A stretch of DNA of 43,613 nucleotides. It comes from Alistipes sp. GTDB taxonomy: Bacteria; Bacteroidota; Bacteroidia; Bacteroidales; Rikenellaceae. The stretch lies in the NCBI GenBank assembly GCA_029059935.1, contig JAIDUZ010000041.1:1-43613 (forward strand). The letters run 5' to 3'. How positions within the stretch are numbered: position 1 is the stretch's first letter; each line of letters begins with the position of its first letter. The position numbers and the translations under genes are program-made. A model generated the notes under the pieces. That model saw only the letters and a program-made list of their open reading frames with translations, had not been told where the DNA came from and made no database searches. Positions 1 to 8,572 of the stretch are shown here, in pieces.

Positions 1-38
1 GTAAAATGTTGTGTGTCAACTTTTTACGGGCCTTTTCG

Positions 39-112
<74 letters not shown>

Positions 113-122
113 TTTGCGGTTG

Positions 123-153
123 CAAAGATAAGGCGAATTTTTGAAAATCCAAA
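123..153 (-). promoter_or_regulatory. Promoter of tRNA-Ala
   Basis: On the minus strand a TTTG -33 element (150-153) is followed by exactly 19 bp and TATCTTTG (123-130), matching the Bacteroidetes TTTG / TAnnTTTG promoter. The predicted start lies just before the tRNA 5' end at 112. Confidence 0.8.
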
Positions 154-250
154 CAAAAAAGCGAATAAAGACGATTCGGAAAGAAAGAAGATGCGTGGAG
201 AGGCGGGAACCGCAGTCGGGAAGCTGCGGAGGATGTCCGGCTACGGAATG

Positions 251-287
251 AAAAAAACGGGCAGAGACCGTTGAAAGTCTCCGCCCG
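251..287 (-). terminator. Terminator of the korAB operon
   Basis: Read on the minus strand, an 11-bp stem (CGGGCGGAGAC with CCGTCTCTGCCCG, one G-U pair, 8-nt loop) is followed by a run of seven T. It lies 22 bp past the korB stop codon and fits a rho-independent terminator. Confidence 0.8.
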
Positions 288-309
288 TAAGAACCGGGAA
301 CGTAGGCGG

Positions 310-1338
310 TTACACCTCCCACGTAGCACCGGAACGCAACAGGTCGTCGACGCACCGGATTTTGGACGAGGCCTTGACCTCCTCGACCTGCCGCTCGACG
401 GCGAGGTCGTAGACCGCATCGTCGTCGACGGCGCGGATGACGCCGACGGCCACGGGGTAGTCGGGGTACTTCATGGCGGCGAGCATCGAATGCAGCGTGG
501 TGTCGCGCTCGTGGGCGTCGTGCGTCAGCACCTGGTCGAGCGTATAGCCGTCCTGGCCGACGGTGACGACTTTGAGTTTCATGTTCTCGAAGACGAGGCC
601 CTTCTCGTTGTTGGCGCCGAAGAGCATCTTTTCGCCGTGGCGCAGCGTGATGGTGTGCTCGGCGCGCGTAGCCTTGTCGGCGGCGAAAGCGGCGTGGGTC
701 TTGTCGTTGAAGATGACGCAGTTCTGCAAGACCTCGACCACCGACATGCCCTTGTGCAACGCAGCGGCGACCATGCACTCCTTGGAGAGGTTGACCTCCA
801 TGTCGATGGAGCGGGCGAAGAACGTACCCTTGGCGCCGATGACCAGTTCGCCGGGGTTGAACGGCTTCTCGACCGTGCCGTAGGGCGAAGTTTTGGTAAT
901 CTTGCCCAACTTCGACGTAGGCGAATACTGGCCCTTGGTCAGACCGTAGATTTCGTTGTTGAAGAGGATGACGTTGAGGTCGACGTTGCGGCGGATGGCG
1001 TGGATGAAGTGGTTGCCGCCGATGGCCAGCGAATCGCCGTCGCCGGTGGTGACCCACACGTTGAGCCGCGGATTGGCCGTCTTGACGCCCGTGGCCACGG
1101 CGTTGGCGCGGCCGTGGACGGAGTGGAAGCCGAAGGTCTTCATGTAGTAGATGAAGCGCGACGAACAACCGATGCCCGAGACGAACGTGAAGAGGTTGTG
1201 GGGCGTGTCGGTGCGGTCGGCCACTTCGGGCAGGGCGCGCTGCACGGCGTTGAGAATGGCGTGGTCGCCGCAGCCGGGGCACCAGCGCACTTCCTGGTCG
1301 CTCTTGAAGTCGGCGGGGGTGTATTTGTAGTCTGCCAT
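310..1338 (-). CDS. korB: 2-oxoacid:ferredoxin oxidoreductase, beta subunit (KorB-type)
   Basis: This is the 342-residue thiamine-diphosphate subunit of a 2-oxoacid (probably 2-oxoglutarate) ferredoxin oxidoreductase, which makes acyl-CoA, CO2 and reduced ferredoxin in the cytoplasm. The WCPGCG motif (C20, C23) and GIGCS (C58) are cluster ligands, and GDGDSLAIGGNH (99-110) is the ThDP/Mg motif. The ATG lies 4 bp after the korA stop codon, so the two subunits are co-translated. Length and motifs are typical of the Bacteroidetes/OorB-like beta subunit. The 2-oxoglutarate preference over pyruvate is inferred from family resemblance and not from a diagnostic residue. Confidence 0.93.
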   Translation of the reverse strand: MADYKYTPADFKSDQEVRWCPGCGDHAILNAVQRALPEVADRTDTPHNLFTFVSGIGCSSRFIYYMKTFGFHSVHGRANAVATGVKTANPRLNVWVTTGDGDSLAIGGNHFIHAIRRNVDLNVILFNNEIYGLTKGQYSPTSKLGKITKTSPYGTVEKPFNPGELVIGAKGTFFARSIDMEVNLSKECMVAAALHKGMSVVEVLQNCVIFNDKTHAAFAADKATRAEHTITLRHGEKMLFGANNEKGLVFENMKLKVVTVGQDGYTLDQVLTHDAHERDTTLHSMLAAMKYPDYPVAVGVIRAVDDDAVYDLAVERQVEEVKASSKIRCVDDLLRSGATWEV

Positions 1339-1342
1339 GGTT

Positions 1343-3187
1343 TTACTGCAATAAGGATTCGAATTTCTGTTTCAGCTCCACGATGGTGAAGGGCAGGCCC
1401 TCGCACTTGTTGAACTGCTCGTAGCGGAACTCCTGGAGGTTCTGACGCAGGTAGGCGGCGAACTGGCCCTCGTTGAGCTCGCAGACGACGATGCGGCGGA
1501 ATCGGGCGAAGATGTCGCGCACGCCGCGGGGCAGCGGGTTGATGTAGTTGAAGTGGCAGAGCGAGACGCGTTTGCCCTCGCGGCGCATCTCGTCGACGGC
1601 GTTTTGCAGGTGGCCGCGCGTGCCGCCCCAGCCGACGACCAGCAAGTCGCCCTCGGCATCGCCGTAGACCGTCTGCTCGGGGATGTAGTCGGCGATTTTG
1701 GCGACCTTGGCGGCGCGGGTGTCGACCATCTTCTGGTGGTTGGCGGGGTCGTGCGAGATGGAGCCTTTGATGCAATCCTTCTCCAGACCGCCGACGCGGT
1801 GTTCGAGGCCCGTTTTGCCGGGGAACGCCCAGCCGCGCGCCAGCTTCTCGTTGCGCACGTAAGGCATGAAACCGCCCTCGGGCGCCTCGTCGACGATGGG
1901 CGGGCAGATGGCGGGGTAGTCCTTCATCTGCGGGATGCGCCAGGGCTCCGAGCCGTTGGCGATGAAGCCGTCGGAGAGCAGGACCACGGGAGTCATGTGC
2001 TCCATGGCGATGCGGCCGGCCTCGAACGCATAGTGGAAACAGTCGCTGGGCGACGAAGCGGCGACGACGGCCACGGGGCACTCGCCGTTGCGGCCGTAGA
2101 GGGCCTGTTGGAGGTCGCTCTGCTCGGTCTTGGTGGGCAGACCTGTCGAGGGGCCGCCGCGCTGCACGTCGACGACGACCAAGGGCAGCTCGGTCATGAC
2201 GGCCAAGCCCAAGGCTTCGCTTTTGAGCGAGAGGCCGGGACCCGAAGTGGTCGTCACGGCGAAGTTGCCGGCGAACGCCGCGCCGATGGCAGTGCAGATG
2301 CCGGCGATTTCGTCCTCGGCCTGCACGGTCTTGACGCCCAAATCCTTGCGCTTGGCCAACTCTTCGAGAATGACGGTTGCCGGAGTGATGGGGTAGGAAC
2401 CGCAGAAGAGCGGCAGTCCGGCCTTTTCGGCGGCGGCGCAGAGGCCCCAGGCCGTGGCGACGTTGCCGTTGATGGAGCGGTAGGTGCCCTTTTCGAGCGA
2501 GGCGGGCGCCACGCGGTAGTTGTTGGCGAACTGGTGGGTGTTGGCGGCGTAGTTGTAACCGGCTTTGATAGCCAGCTTGTTGGCCTCGGCGACGGCGGGG
2601 TTCTTCTTGGCGAACTTGCTGTCGAGATATTTGCAGGCATGCTCCTCCGGGCGGTCGAAGAGCCAGAAGCAGATGCCCAGGGCGAACATGTTCTTGCACT
2701 TGACCACGGCCTTGTTGTCCAGGCCGGTCTCTTTGAGAGCCTCGCGGGTCATGGAGGTGATGTCGGGAATCACGACGTTGTACTCGTCCAACTTCAACTC
2801 GGCCAGGGGGTCGAGGGTGGCGAATCCGGCCTTGCGGATGTGTTCCTCGGTGAGCGAATCGCCGTCGAGGATGACCGTGGCGCCGGGCTTGAGCCATTTG
2901 CGGTTGGCTTTGAGCGCTGCGGGGTTCATGGCTACCAGAACGTCGCAGTAATCGCCCGGGTTGAGCTCGCGCCGGTTGCCGAAGTGGACCTGAAAGCCCG
3001 AGACGCCGGCGACGGTGCCCTGCGGGGCGCGGATTTCGGCAGGATAGTCGGGGAAGGTCGAGATGCCGTTGCCCATCAGTGCCGAGGTGTCGGAGAAGAG
3101 CGTGCCCGTGAGCTGCATGCCGTCGCCCGAGTCGCCCGAAAAGCGGATCACGACGTCTTGCAGTTCGTACACAGAATGCTGTTCCAT
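1343..3187 (-). CDS. korA: 2-oxoacid:ferredoxin oxidoreductase, fused gamma-alpha subunit (KorA-type)
   Basis: This 614-residue protein carries the gamma domain at the N-terminus (starting near VIRFSGDSGDGMQ and running to about residue 190), then the alpha pyrimidine-binding domain with GSYPITPAT and GPSTGLPTKTEQSDL, and a C-terminal transketolase-like domain. The fused architecture is the usual form in Bacteroidetes, giving a two-gene enzyme with korB directly downstream. No separate ferredoxin-like delta subunit is present next to it, so electron transfer presumably goes through the beta-subunit cluster to a free ferredoxin. A TATATTTG -7 element lies 34 bp upstream of the ATG. Confidence 0.93.
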   Translation of the reverse strand: MEQHSVYELQDVVIRFSGDSGDGMQLTGTLFSDTSALMGNGISTFPDYPAEIRAPQGTVAGVSGFQVHFGNRRELNPGDYCDVLVAMNPAALKANRKWLKPGATVILDGDSLTEEHIRKAGFATLDPLAELKLDEYNVVIPDITSMTREALKETGLDNKAVVKCKNMFALGICFWLFDRPEEHACKYLDSKFAKKNPAVAEANKLAIKAGYNYAANTHQFANNYRVAPASLEKGTYRSINGNVATAWGLCAAAEKAGLPLFCGSYPITPATVILEELAKRKDLGVKTVQAEDEIAGICTAIGAAFAGNFAVTTTSGPGLSLKSEALGLAVMTELPLVVVDVQRGGPSTGLPTKTEQSDLQQALYGRNGECPVAVVAASSPSDCFHYAFEAGRIAMEHMTPVVLLSDGFIANGSEPWRIPQMKDYPAICPPIVDEAPEGGFMPYVRNEKLARGWAFPGKTGLEHRVGGLEKDCIKGSISHDPANHQKMVDTRAAKVAKIADYIPEQTVYGDAEGDLLVVGWGGTRGHLQNAVDEMRREGKRVSLCHFNYINPLPRGVRDIFARFRRIVVCELNEGQFAAYLRQNLQEFRYEQFNKCEGLPFTIVELKQKFESLLQ

Positions 3188-3221
3188 GTTTTGTAAAAAG
3201 TAAGGTTAGGGTTCAGTCATA

Positions 3222-3229
3222 CAAATATA
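3222..3229 (-). promoter_or_regulatory. korAB -7 promoter element
   Basis: TATATTTG on the minus strand matches TAnnTTTG, placing the start of transcription about 27 bp before the korA ATG. No good TTTG -33 element sits at the ideal distance. Confidence 0.55.
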
Positions 3230-3328
3230 GAAATTTATTGTTAGATTATTCACAATGCCGGGGAATTTTTCTTGCGGGCATGTTTTTTTGCGGCCGAGTT
3301 TTTTTATTTCGGCAAAGGCAGTCCGGCA

Positions 3329-3566
3329 GATGCTGGACGCAGCGCACGGAGAGAGCCCATGCTCTGTTGTGGTTGTTCACCGGGTTGACCACGTCCTGTT
3401 TCAAGTGCAACCCGCCCACGTTGATGTTGCCCGCGGCGAAAGACGATGAAGCCCAGCAATTGCCATGCTCACTGACAAGTGCCACGGCTCCCGACTCGCG
3501 GTGGCGGACGCCCGTAGCAGGCGCAAATAGCAATCGCTCAATAGAATGACGCAGAGAGGGAACAAA
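3329..3566 (-). repeat. R1 copy A: FISUMP/C-type-lectin tail cassette
   Basis: Read on the minus strand this 238-bp unit keeps an open frame in the FISUMP-like register: APATG, then W-[AS]-SSS, VNP and NRAW, ending SVRCVQHL. There is no start codon or upstream domain, so it is a detached domain end, not a gene. Its 3' 22 bp (3329-3350 on plus) are identical in the other two copies, and its 5' end reads TTTGTTCCCTCTCTGCG. The segment from the first conserved APA to SVRCVQ aligns with copies B and C without gaps over about 65 codons. Confidence 0.7.
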
Positions 3567-3639
3567 CAATGCACAATTCAAAATGCAGAATTCATAATTA
3601 AAAATCGAAGTTGTATAGTTTCTCGATTCGAAGAATCGT

Positions 3640-3671
3640 GCGGGCCGCAGCCTCGCCCGGCGGAGGCCCGC
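3640..3671. repeat. R2 copy 1: GC-rich palindromic element
   Basis: A 32-bp hairpin with outer arms GCGGGCC/GGCCCGC and inner GCCTC/GGAGGC-type arms. The flank AAGCGTGCCCCGCAGGCTGC is shared with the copy at 26530. Confidence 0.7.
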
Positions 3672-3754
3672 AAGCGTGCCCCGCAGGCTGCAGCCCTGCA
3701 CACGCACTGAAAAAGTTTAATTGTGAATTAATCCCCCTTACGGGAGCGAAGTTG

Positions 3755-3804
3755 TGCATTCTGAATTGTGAATTGATAAACCGGCTCTGCGGCAGACTGG
3801 AATA
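3755..3804. repeat. R5 copy 1
   Basis: A 50-bp unit centred on ATTGATAAACCGGCTC and ending ACTGGAATA. It is shared with 26832-26881 at the same length and the same relative place in the repeat cluster. No function is apparent. Confidence 0.65.
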
Positions 3805-4106
3805 GTCAACTACTCATCTCTCTTTCCGGCACTCGAAATCTTTCAAGTCGGGATTTCTAAATAAAATCCGCCCCGATGTCTGAGCCGCCAGCGGAGGAGG
3901 GACTAAAAGCGTCAGCGCAGGGGCCGGTTTGCTTGCAAACCCGCGAATAGGCGCCCGAAGCAGCGTTAGGCCCTCCGTAGCAGGCGAAGACAGTCGGAAG
4001 GAGAGGCTAACGCGCTTCGCTTGTTTTCCTCCTCCTTGCGAGGCATAGTCCGCAAGCGGCCTCTGCGCTCGCTGCGAGCGTCGGTTTTTCCGCCGCTTTT
4101 CGCCGG

Positions 4107-4167
4107 AACCTTTTCGATAAGCCGAGAGCAAAGCCGAAGATATTCGAACTTTGCCGAGGCGAGAAAA
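4107..4167. repeat. R3 copy 1 (61 bp, variable palindromic core)
   Basis: A 61-bp unit reading TTTTCGATAAGCCGAG near one end and GCCGAGGCGAGAAAA at the other, with a self-complementary core CGAA-GATA-TTCG. Two units of the same length occur at 31722 and 31797, and shorter ones at 26415 and 43345. Confidence 0.7.
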
Positions 4168-4445
4168 GGTGCATGAAATGAACAAAAAGCGGCAAAACAA
4201 AGAGTAGCGGATTGCTGAATCTACCAAACCACTCTGACGGCAGCCGTGGCCGCCGTCACTCCGGGCGGGACTGCCTTATTAGAAATAACCGGTTCGGGAC
4301 CCGGATGGACGGAGATGGGGAGACCGTGCGGACAAGCCGCACTGGTCCCGAATCACAAGCAACATCTCCCGAAAGAACCGGCTTTGGGTTCGAGTCTCAA
4401 GCTGCATCTTCCGAAAGAACCGGCACCGGATTCCGAACCGAAAAA

Positions 4446-5753
4446 TCAGGACTTGCTTTTGATGCGCTCCACCGCCGCGGCAACGTCGTCATAAAGTTGC
4501 GGGAGGTCGAGCCCTACAATCTGCCGGTTCTCGACCCGCACGTAGCCGTCGACGACGACCGTTTCGACATCGGCAGCCTTGCCGCAGTAGACCAGGTTCG
4601 AGACCGCGTCGTGAATGGGTTGCAGGTGGGGTTTCAGCAGGTCGATGACAATCAGGTCGGCCAACGCCCCTTCGCGCAATATGCCCAGCTCGCCCTTGCG
4701 GCCCATCGCGCGGGCACCGTTGACCGTGGCCAGTTTGAGCGCCTCGTAGGCCGGCAATGCCAGCGGGTCGGCCAGCGACGACTTTTGCAGGAACGCCGCC
4801 GTGCGCAGCTCCTCGAACATGTCGAGGTCGTTGTTCGAGCAGGGACCGTCGGTGGCGACGGTGACCAGAGCACCCCGTTCGAGCATCCGGGCCACGGGGG
4901 CCACGCCGCTCGCTATCTTCATGTTGCTCTGCGGGTTGTGCGATACGGTGACGCCGCGCTGCGCCAGGATGTCGATCTCCTCGTCGTCGACCCATACGCA
5001 GTGGGCGCCGACGGTCCGTCCGTCGAGAAATCCCAGCGCATCGAGATGCCGCACGGGCGAACAGCCGTAGCGCTCGCGCACGATGCGCATCTCGTCCTGC
5101 GTCTCGGCGATGTGAATCATGCGGTGGAGTCCCAGCCGGTCGGCCAGCTCCCGGCCGCGCCGCAGGTTGTCGGGCGAAACGGTGTAAGGCGAGTGCGGCG
5201 CCACGGCGATGCGGATGCGGTCGCGGCCGGCCGCGAGACGTGCGGCCTCCTCGATTTCGGGCAGCACCTCCTCGATGTTGGTGTCGAAATAGTTGCATCC
5301 CAGCATGGCGCGGATGCCGAGACGGTCGACCGTCTCGACGCACCGGTTTTCGTGGTAGTACATGTCCACGAACGACGTGACGCCGCCCAGCAGCATCTCG
5401 GCGATGCCCAGCGTCATGCCCAGCACCACGTCGCCGGCCGTCTGCCGCGCCTCGAAAGGCCAGATATAGTCGTTGAGCCACACCATCAGCGGAATGTCGT
5501 CGGCATAGCTGCGCTGCAAGGTCATGGCCGCATGACAATGGGTGTCGATCAGACCCGGCATCACAAGTTTGCCCCGGCAGTCGAAGATGCGGGCTTCGGG
5601 ATGCGCCGCGCGAAAGGCGGTTTCGGCATTCGGGTCGGCCGAGACGAAAGCGATGCGGTTGCCCGCGACGCCCACGGCCCCGCAAAAGGTGCGAGACTGC
5701 CCGGCGGCGGCCGTCATCGGCAGGACGGTAGCGTTGGTGAAAAGAAGAGCCAT
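4446..5753 (-). CDS. mtaD: 5-methylthioadenosine / S-adenosylhomocysteine deaminase (amidohydrolase)
   Basis: This 435-residue cytosolic metal-dependent hydrolase of the ATZ/TRZ-like amidohydrolase superfamily probably deaminates S-adenosylhomocysteine or methylthioadenosine. Visible motifs are the HxH of GLIDTHCH, the metal His in IHIAET, the family signature HNPQSNMKIASG and the catalytic Asp in TDGPCSNNDLDMFEEL. I start at the ATG beginning MALLFTNA; the longer reading frame upstream is translated simple-sequence repeat (LSTFHLSPFT-like) and is not part of the family. It is the last gene of the co-directional block from tamB, with 222 bp between it and the DUF1573 gene. Exact substrate is not decided by sequence. 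Confidence 0.87.
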   Translation of the reverse strand: MALLFTNATVLPMTAAAGQSRTFCGAVGVAGNRIAFVSADPNAETAFRAAHPEARIFDCRGKLVMPGLIDTHCHAAMTLQRSYADDIPLMVWLNDYIWPFEARQTAGDVVLGMTLGIAEMLLGGVTSFVDMYYHENRCVETVDRLGIRAMLGCNYFDTNIEEVLPEIEEAARLAAGRDRIRIAVAPHSPYTVSPDNLRRGRELADRLGLHRMIHIAETQDEMRIVRERYGCSPVRHLDALGFLDGRTVGAHCVWVDDEEIDILAQRGVTVSHNPQSNMKIASGVAPVARMLERGALVTVATDGPCSNNDLDMFEELRTAAFLQKSSLADPLALPAYEALKLATVNGARAMGRKGELGILREGALADLIVIDLLKPHLQPIHDAVSNLVYCGKAADVETVVVDGYVRVENRQIVGLDLPQLYDDVAAAVERIKSKS

Positions 5754-5768
5754 CGGGATAAGGAGGGA

Positions 5769-5813
5769 AGTGAAAGGTGAAAGGTGAAAGGTGGAAAGTG
5801 AAAGGTGAAAAAG
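5769..5813. repeat. Simple repeat of GTGAAAG units
   Basis: Five to six imperfect 7-8 bp units (GTGAAAGG, GTGGAAA) lie directly upstream of the mtaD start. Similar tracts sit at 20083-20107 and, as an inverted pair, at 26051-26099. Confidence 0.75.
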
Positions 5814-5975
5814 TTGTTCCAGGCGCAAACGAAAACGGCTTTTCTGTCATTTCGGGCGCAAGCGAAGAAACGATGTCCAGCCCCGGGTTTTCCGAAACTC
5901 ATCGGCAATGCTGCGCGGGCAAGCGAGACCGGCCGACAACGACCGACGAAAGCATCGTTGTTGCCCCGTGCTCCC

Positions 5976-6419
5976 TTACTCCACGGAGTTGCCCTGCACG
6001 GTGAGGAGTTCGCGGCCCGTGACGGAGTTGGAGTAAATCTGCAACACCTTGTTGAAGGTTCCGGGCTCGCTTTTGAGCGGCTCGTAGATGATGCGGATTA
6101 CCCCCTCGTCGCCGGGTGCGACGGGGCGCTTGGGGAACGTGGCCTTGAAACACGAACAAGAGGTGAGCACGCGCACGATGACCAGGGGCGCCGTGCCCTC
6201 GTTGCGGAAAACGAACTCCTTTTCGAGGTTGCCGCCCTTGCGCGGCACGCTGCCGAAGTTGTAGGTGTTGACGGGCAGCACCAGGCGGGCTCCCTTTTCG
6301 GGGCTCGCGCAGGAGGCTCCGGACTCCTGCTGCTGCGGAGCGCTCTGCGCCCGGCAAGCGGCCATCCCCGCCCCGACGGCGAAGAGGCAGACAAGCATCG
6401 AACGTATCAACTGTTTCAT
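5976..6419 (-). CDS. DUF1573 domain exported protein
   Basis: A 147-residue exported protein with a hydrophobic N-terminal signal (MKQLIRSMLVCLFAVGAGMAA; MAAC could be a relaxed lipobox), then one DUF1573 immunoglobulin-like domain beginning near NTYNFGSVPRKGG. It carries the family Cys pair in LTSCSCFKA. DUF1573 is common in Bacteroidetes and its role is unknown. The ATG lies 11 bp after the TonB-like stop codon, so it is co-transcribed with the exbBD-tonB genes; this suggests an envelope role but nothing specific. Confidence 0.85.
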   Translation of the reverse strand: MKQLIRSMLVCLFAVGAGMAACRAQSAPQQQESGASCASPEKGARLVLPVNTYNFGSVPRKGGNLEKEFVFRNEGTAPLVIVRVLTSCSCFKATFPKRPVAPGDEGVIRIIYEPLKSEPGTFNKVLQIYSNSVTGRELLTVQGNSVE

Positions 6420-6430
6420 ATCCTTGCGAA

Positions 6431-7117
6431 TTATTGCATACGGAAAACATAAGTTATCGTTCCGCCCTGCACGGGGGCGGCATTTTCGGTAAACCGGGCC
6501 TTGCGGGCGGCGGCGAGGGCGGCATCTATCAGCCCCCGGTCGCTGATGGTCGAACCCTTGGGCTCGAAAGCGGCGCTTGCGACATAGCCCCGGGCATCCA
6601 CCGTCACACGCACAACGACCTTGCCGCTTTGGCTGCCCGGATAGGACGGCTTCGGCAACGCCCCCACCAGACCGCGCCCCTGAAGGCCCGTGTCGAGGTG
6701 GTCGAAACCGTCGGGACTCAGCCCGGGACCCGTTCCCGACGCCTGCTCCTCGCCCTCCCGGGCATGGGGATTGCCGCCGTCGACGGGCTGGTCGGCGCCG
6801 CTCTTGTTCATGCTGAAGAGCGCCTTGGGGTTGGGCGTGCGCGTGGTGCGGTCGCTGCCCTCGATTTGTGCCGTACGCTCGACGGGAGCGGGGGTCTCGT
6901 GCACGCGGGGTTCCGTGGCGCTCCTGACGGGCTGGGGCGGTTCGGGCTCGGGCGGCTCGACGAACTCCACGAGAATCGTGTCGCCGGGCTTCTCCATGGC
7001 GGGCCGGAAATCGAACGACACCCACACGAACGCGGCGGTCAGCGCCGCCGCATAGCATGCCGCAGCCGCAATCGCCCACCAGCGCGGCGCCCGGTCGTTC
7101 GGATCGTAGTAATGCAT
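6431..7117 (-). CDS. TonB family energy transducer
   Basis: A 228-residue TonB-like protein with one N-terminal transmembrane helix (about residues 13-36), a Pro/Glu-rich periplasmic linker (EPPEPEPPQP) and a C-terminal TonB domain (GKVVVRVTVDARGYV to the end). It would carry the ExbBD proton-motive force to outer-membrane TonB-dependent receptors. It is shorter than classical TonB but normal for Bacteroidetes. It follows exbD after a 205-bp gap that contains a degenerate R6 hairpin repeat, and runs directly into the DUF1573 gene. Confidence 0.87.
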   Translation of the reverse strand: MHYYDPNDRAPRWWAIAAAACYAAALTAAFVWVSFDFRPAMEKPGDTILVEFVEPPEPEPPQPVRSATEPRVHETPAPVERTAQIEGSDRTTRTPNPKALFSMNKSGADQPVDGGNPHAREGEEQASGTGPGLSPDGFDHLDTGLQGRGLVGALPKPSYPGSQSGKVVVRVTVDARGYVASAAFEPKGSTISDRGLIDAALAAARKARFTENAAPVQGGTITYVFRMQ

Positions 7118-7164
7118 GGAGTCAATTCAAAATTCAGAATCAATCATCCCGGGCGGTCGATTGC

Positions 7165-7250
7165 CGCCTGAGCCGGTTGCGGGAGAGGGCGCCGAAAAAG
7201 CGCGGGGCGGCCCCGGACGGCAAGGTCCCGAGGCCCTGCAATCGGCACCG
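7165..7250. repeat. R6 copy 2 (degenerate hairpin repeat)
   Basis: In the exbD-tonB gap the sequence gccggttgcggg ... cggccccggacggcaaggtcccgaggccctgc follows the R6 unit at 8469-8541 with several mismatches, including the second small hairpin (CAAGG...CCCTG). Confidence 0.6.
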
Positions 7251-7322
7251 AGCACAGGAACGAACAACTCTGCCTCGGTCCGGAATTCCTTTACAAAGAA
7301 TCTTGATTCGTCAATTTAATTT

Positions 7323-7727
7323 TCAGTTTGCCGTTGTTGCCAGAATCAGCCGGTAGCCGTTGTCCTTGGCGATGTTCATCACCTTGACCACCTCGTCGAC
7401 CGCCACGGTCTTGTCGCAGTGGAGCGAGACGGTGGCCTCCTCCTGCCCTGCGAGCCGCGCACGGAGCGCCTGCTCGACGCCGGCGATGCCGTCGACGCGC
7501 TCCAACTCGACGTAGTAGTTGTACGACGCCCCGTTCTGCTGGATGGACACCGTAGTCATGGCCTTGTCCTTGAGCTGGTTGGAACTTTTGGGCAACATCA
7601 GCTTCAAGGCATTGGGGTTGATGAGCGTGGTGGCGATGAGCAGGAAGAGCAGCAGCAGGAACATCAGGTCGGTCATCGACGACGCCGAAAAGGACTTGTC
7701 GACCTTGGAACCGTGTTTGATAGCCAT
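7323..7727 (-). CDS. exbD: ExbD/TolR family biopolymer transport protein
   Basis: A 134-residue inner-membrane component of the TonB-energising motor. A short cytoplasmic N-terminus is followed by a single helix (about 20-36) that begins at the conserved Asp (D20 in SSMTDLMFLLL), and a periplasmic domain. The ATG lies 6 bp after the exbB stop codon. Motor partner ExbB is upstream and the TonB-like protein downstream, giving a complete exbB-exbD-tonB operon. Confidence 0.92.
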   Translation of the reverse strand: MAIKHGSKVDKSFSASSMTDLMFLLLLFLLIATTLINPNALKLMLPKSSNQLKDKAMTTVSIQQNGASYNYYVELERVDGIAGVEQALRARLAGQEEATVSLHCDKTVAVDEVVKVMNIAKDNGYRLILATTAN

Positions 7728-7733
7728 GGCGCA

Positions 7734-8408
7734 CTAATTTTGGACGGGTTGGTTCAAAATATCCATGAACGCGATGGAGTTGGCCTCCATCTGGAACACC
7801 AGCTTCTCGATGCGCGCCACGAGGTAGTTGTAGCCGAAGTAGGCCGGGATACCGACCACCAGACCCATCACCGTGGTGACCATGGCCACGTACATGCCGC
7901 CCGAGAGGAGCGCCAGGTCGACCGTGCCGCCCTGCGCCGACATGTCCATGAAGGTCTCGACCATGCCGAGCACCGTGCCGAGGAAGCCGATCATCGGGGC
8001 GCCGCCGGCGATGGTGGCGAGGAACGGCAGGCCGTTCTCCAGCTTCGACACCTCCAGGTTGGCCACGTTCTCGATGGCCGTCTGCACGTCGCTCATGGGA
8101 CGTCCGATGCGCTCGATGCCCTTCTCGATCATGCGGGCGATGGGGGTGTCGGTCTTGCGGCAGAGGTTGACGGCCACGCGCATCTTGCCGTCGGAGATGT
8201 AGTCGCGGATGCGGTTCATGAAGTTCATGTCGAGGACCGAAGCCTTGCGGATGGCCAGGAAACGCTCGACGAAGATGAAGATCGTCACGCCGCCCAGCGC
8301 CAGCAGCGGCCACATCAGCCAACCGCCCTTGGTAAAGAGCGTCCACAGTCCCATGCGGGTTCCTTCACTCACGGCCGCCGCCCCGGCAGCCTGCAAAAAA
8401 GTCATCAT
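7734..8408 (-). CDS. exbB: ExbB/TolQ/MotA family proton channel
   Basis: A 224-residue protein with three membrane helices (about 29-49, 129-150, 171-195) and the family stretch PMIGFLGTVLGMVETF in the second helix. With ExbD it forms the proton-driven motor for TonB. The frame starts with two ATG codons; I take the first. An AT-rich leader precedes it, but I see no TAnnTTTG element, so it may be read from upstream (tamB) or from a non-consensus promoter. Confidence 0.92.
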   Translation of the reverse strand: MMTFLQAAGAAAVSEGTRMGLWTLFTKGGWLMWPLLALGGVTIFIFVERFLAIRKASVLDMNFMNRIRDYISDGKMRVAVNLCRKTDTPIARMIEKGIERIGRPMSDVQTAIENVANLEVSKLENGLPFLATIAGGAPMIGFLGTVLGMVETFMDMSAQGGTVDLALLSGGMYVAMVTTVMGLVVGIPAYFGYNYLVARIEKLVFQMEANSIAFMDILNQPVQN

Positions 8409-8468
8409 AGTTCGTTTTTTATTTAAGTTTTTATCTCAATAACATAATAGTCGACCGTCCGAAGCTTT

Positions 8469-8541
8469 CGCCCGGGCCGGCTGCGGGGGTCGCTCCAAAG
8501 GTGCGAGCCGGCCCCGGGCGGCAAGGCCCCGAGGCCTTGCG
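8469..8541. repeat. R6 copy 1 (two-hairpin REP-like element)
   Basis: In the tamB-exbB gap, arms CGCCCGGGCCGGCT and AGCCGGCCCCGGGCG enclose an inner hairpin (CGCTCC-AAA-GGTGCG), followed by a second hairpin GCAAGGCC-CCGA-GGCCTTGC. The 52-bp first part is nearly identical to the reverse complement of 26621-26672. Confidence 0.75.
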
Positions 8542-8572
8542 ATTCATGCCGCAACCGGAAATCGGCCGATAT

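Larger units (their letters stand above)
3188..4445. other. Gene-free repeat cluster 1
   Basis: This 1.26-kb spacer between korA and the amidohydrolase end holds no gene I can support. In order it contains the korA promoter, repeat family R1 (FISUMP-tail cassette), an AT-rich stretch of acaattca-like units, R2 (GC-rich hairpin), R5, R3 and a closing gcggattgctgaatc block. The same module order R1-AT-R2-R5 recurs at 26140-26945, and its first part recurs at 43067-43563. Positions 4349-4430 contain two copies of an approximately 25-bp unit ending CCGAAAGAACCGGC. Confidence 0.7.

Noticed and set aside
1553..3196. A 547-codon open frame opposite korA
   Set aside because: Antisense shadow of a well-supported gene with no recognisable domain.
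3246..3707. A 153-codon minus-strand frame in repeat cluster 1 as a gene
   Set aside because: Only the R1 segment is domain-like; the rest is repeat sequence, with no upstream domain. Annotated as repeat.
3814..4227. A 137-codon minus frame in the same spacer
   Set aside because: It is made of R3 and neighbouring repeat sequence and resembles no protein family.
5769..5813. Tandem repeats as a CRISPR array
   Set aside because: Units are 7-8 bp with no spacers; no cas genes are in the window.
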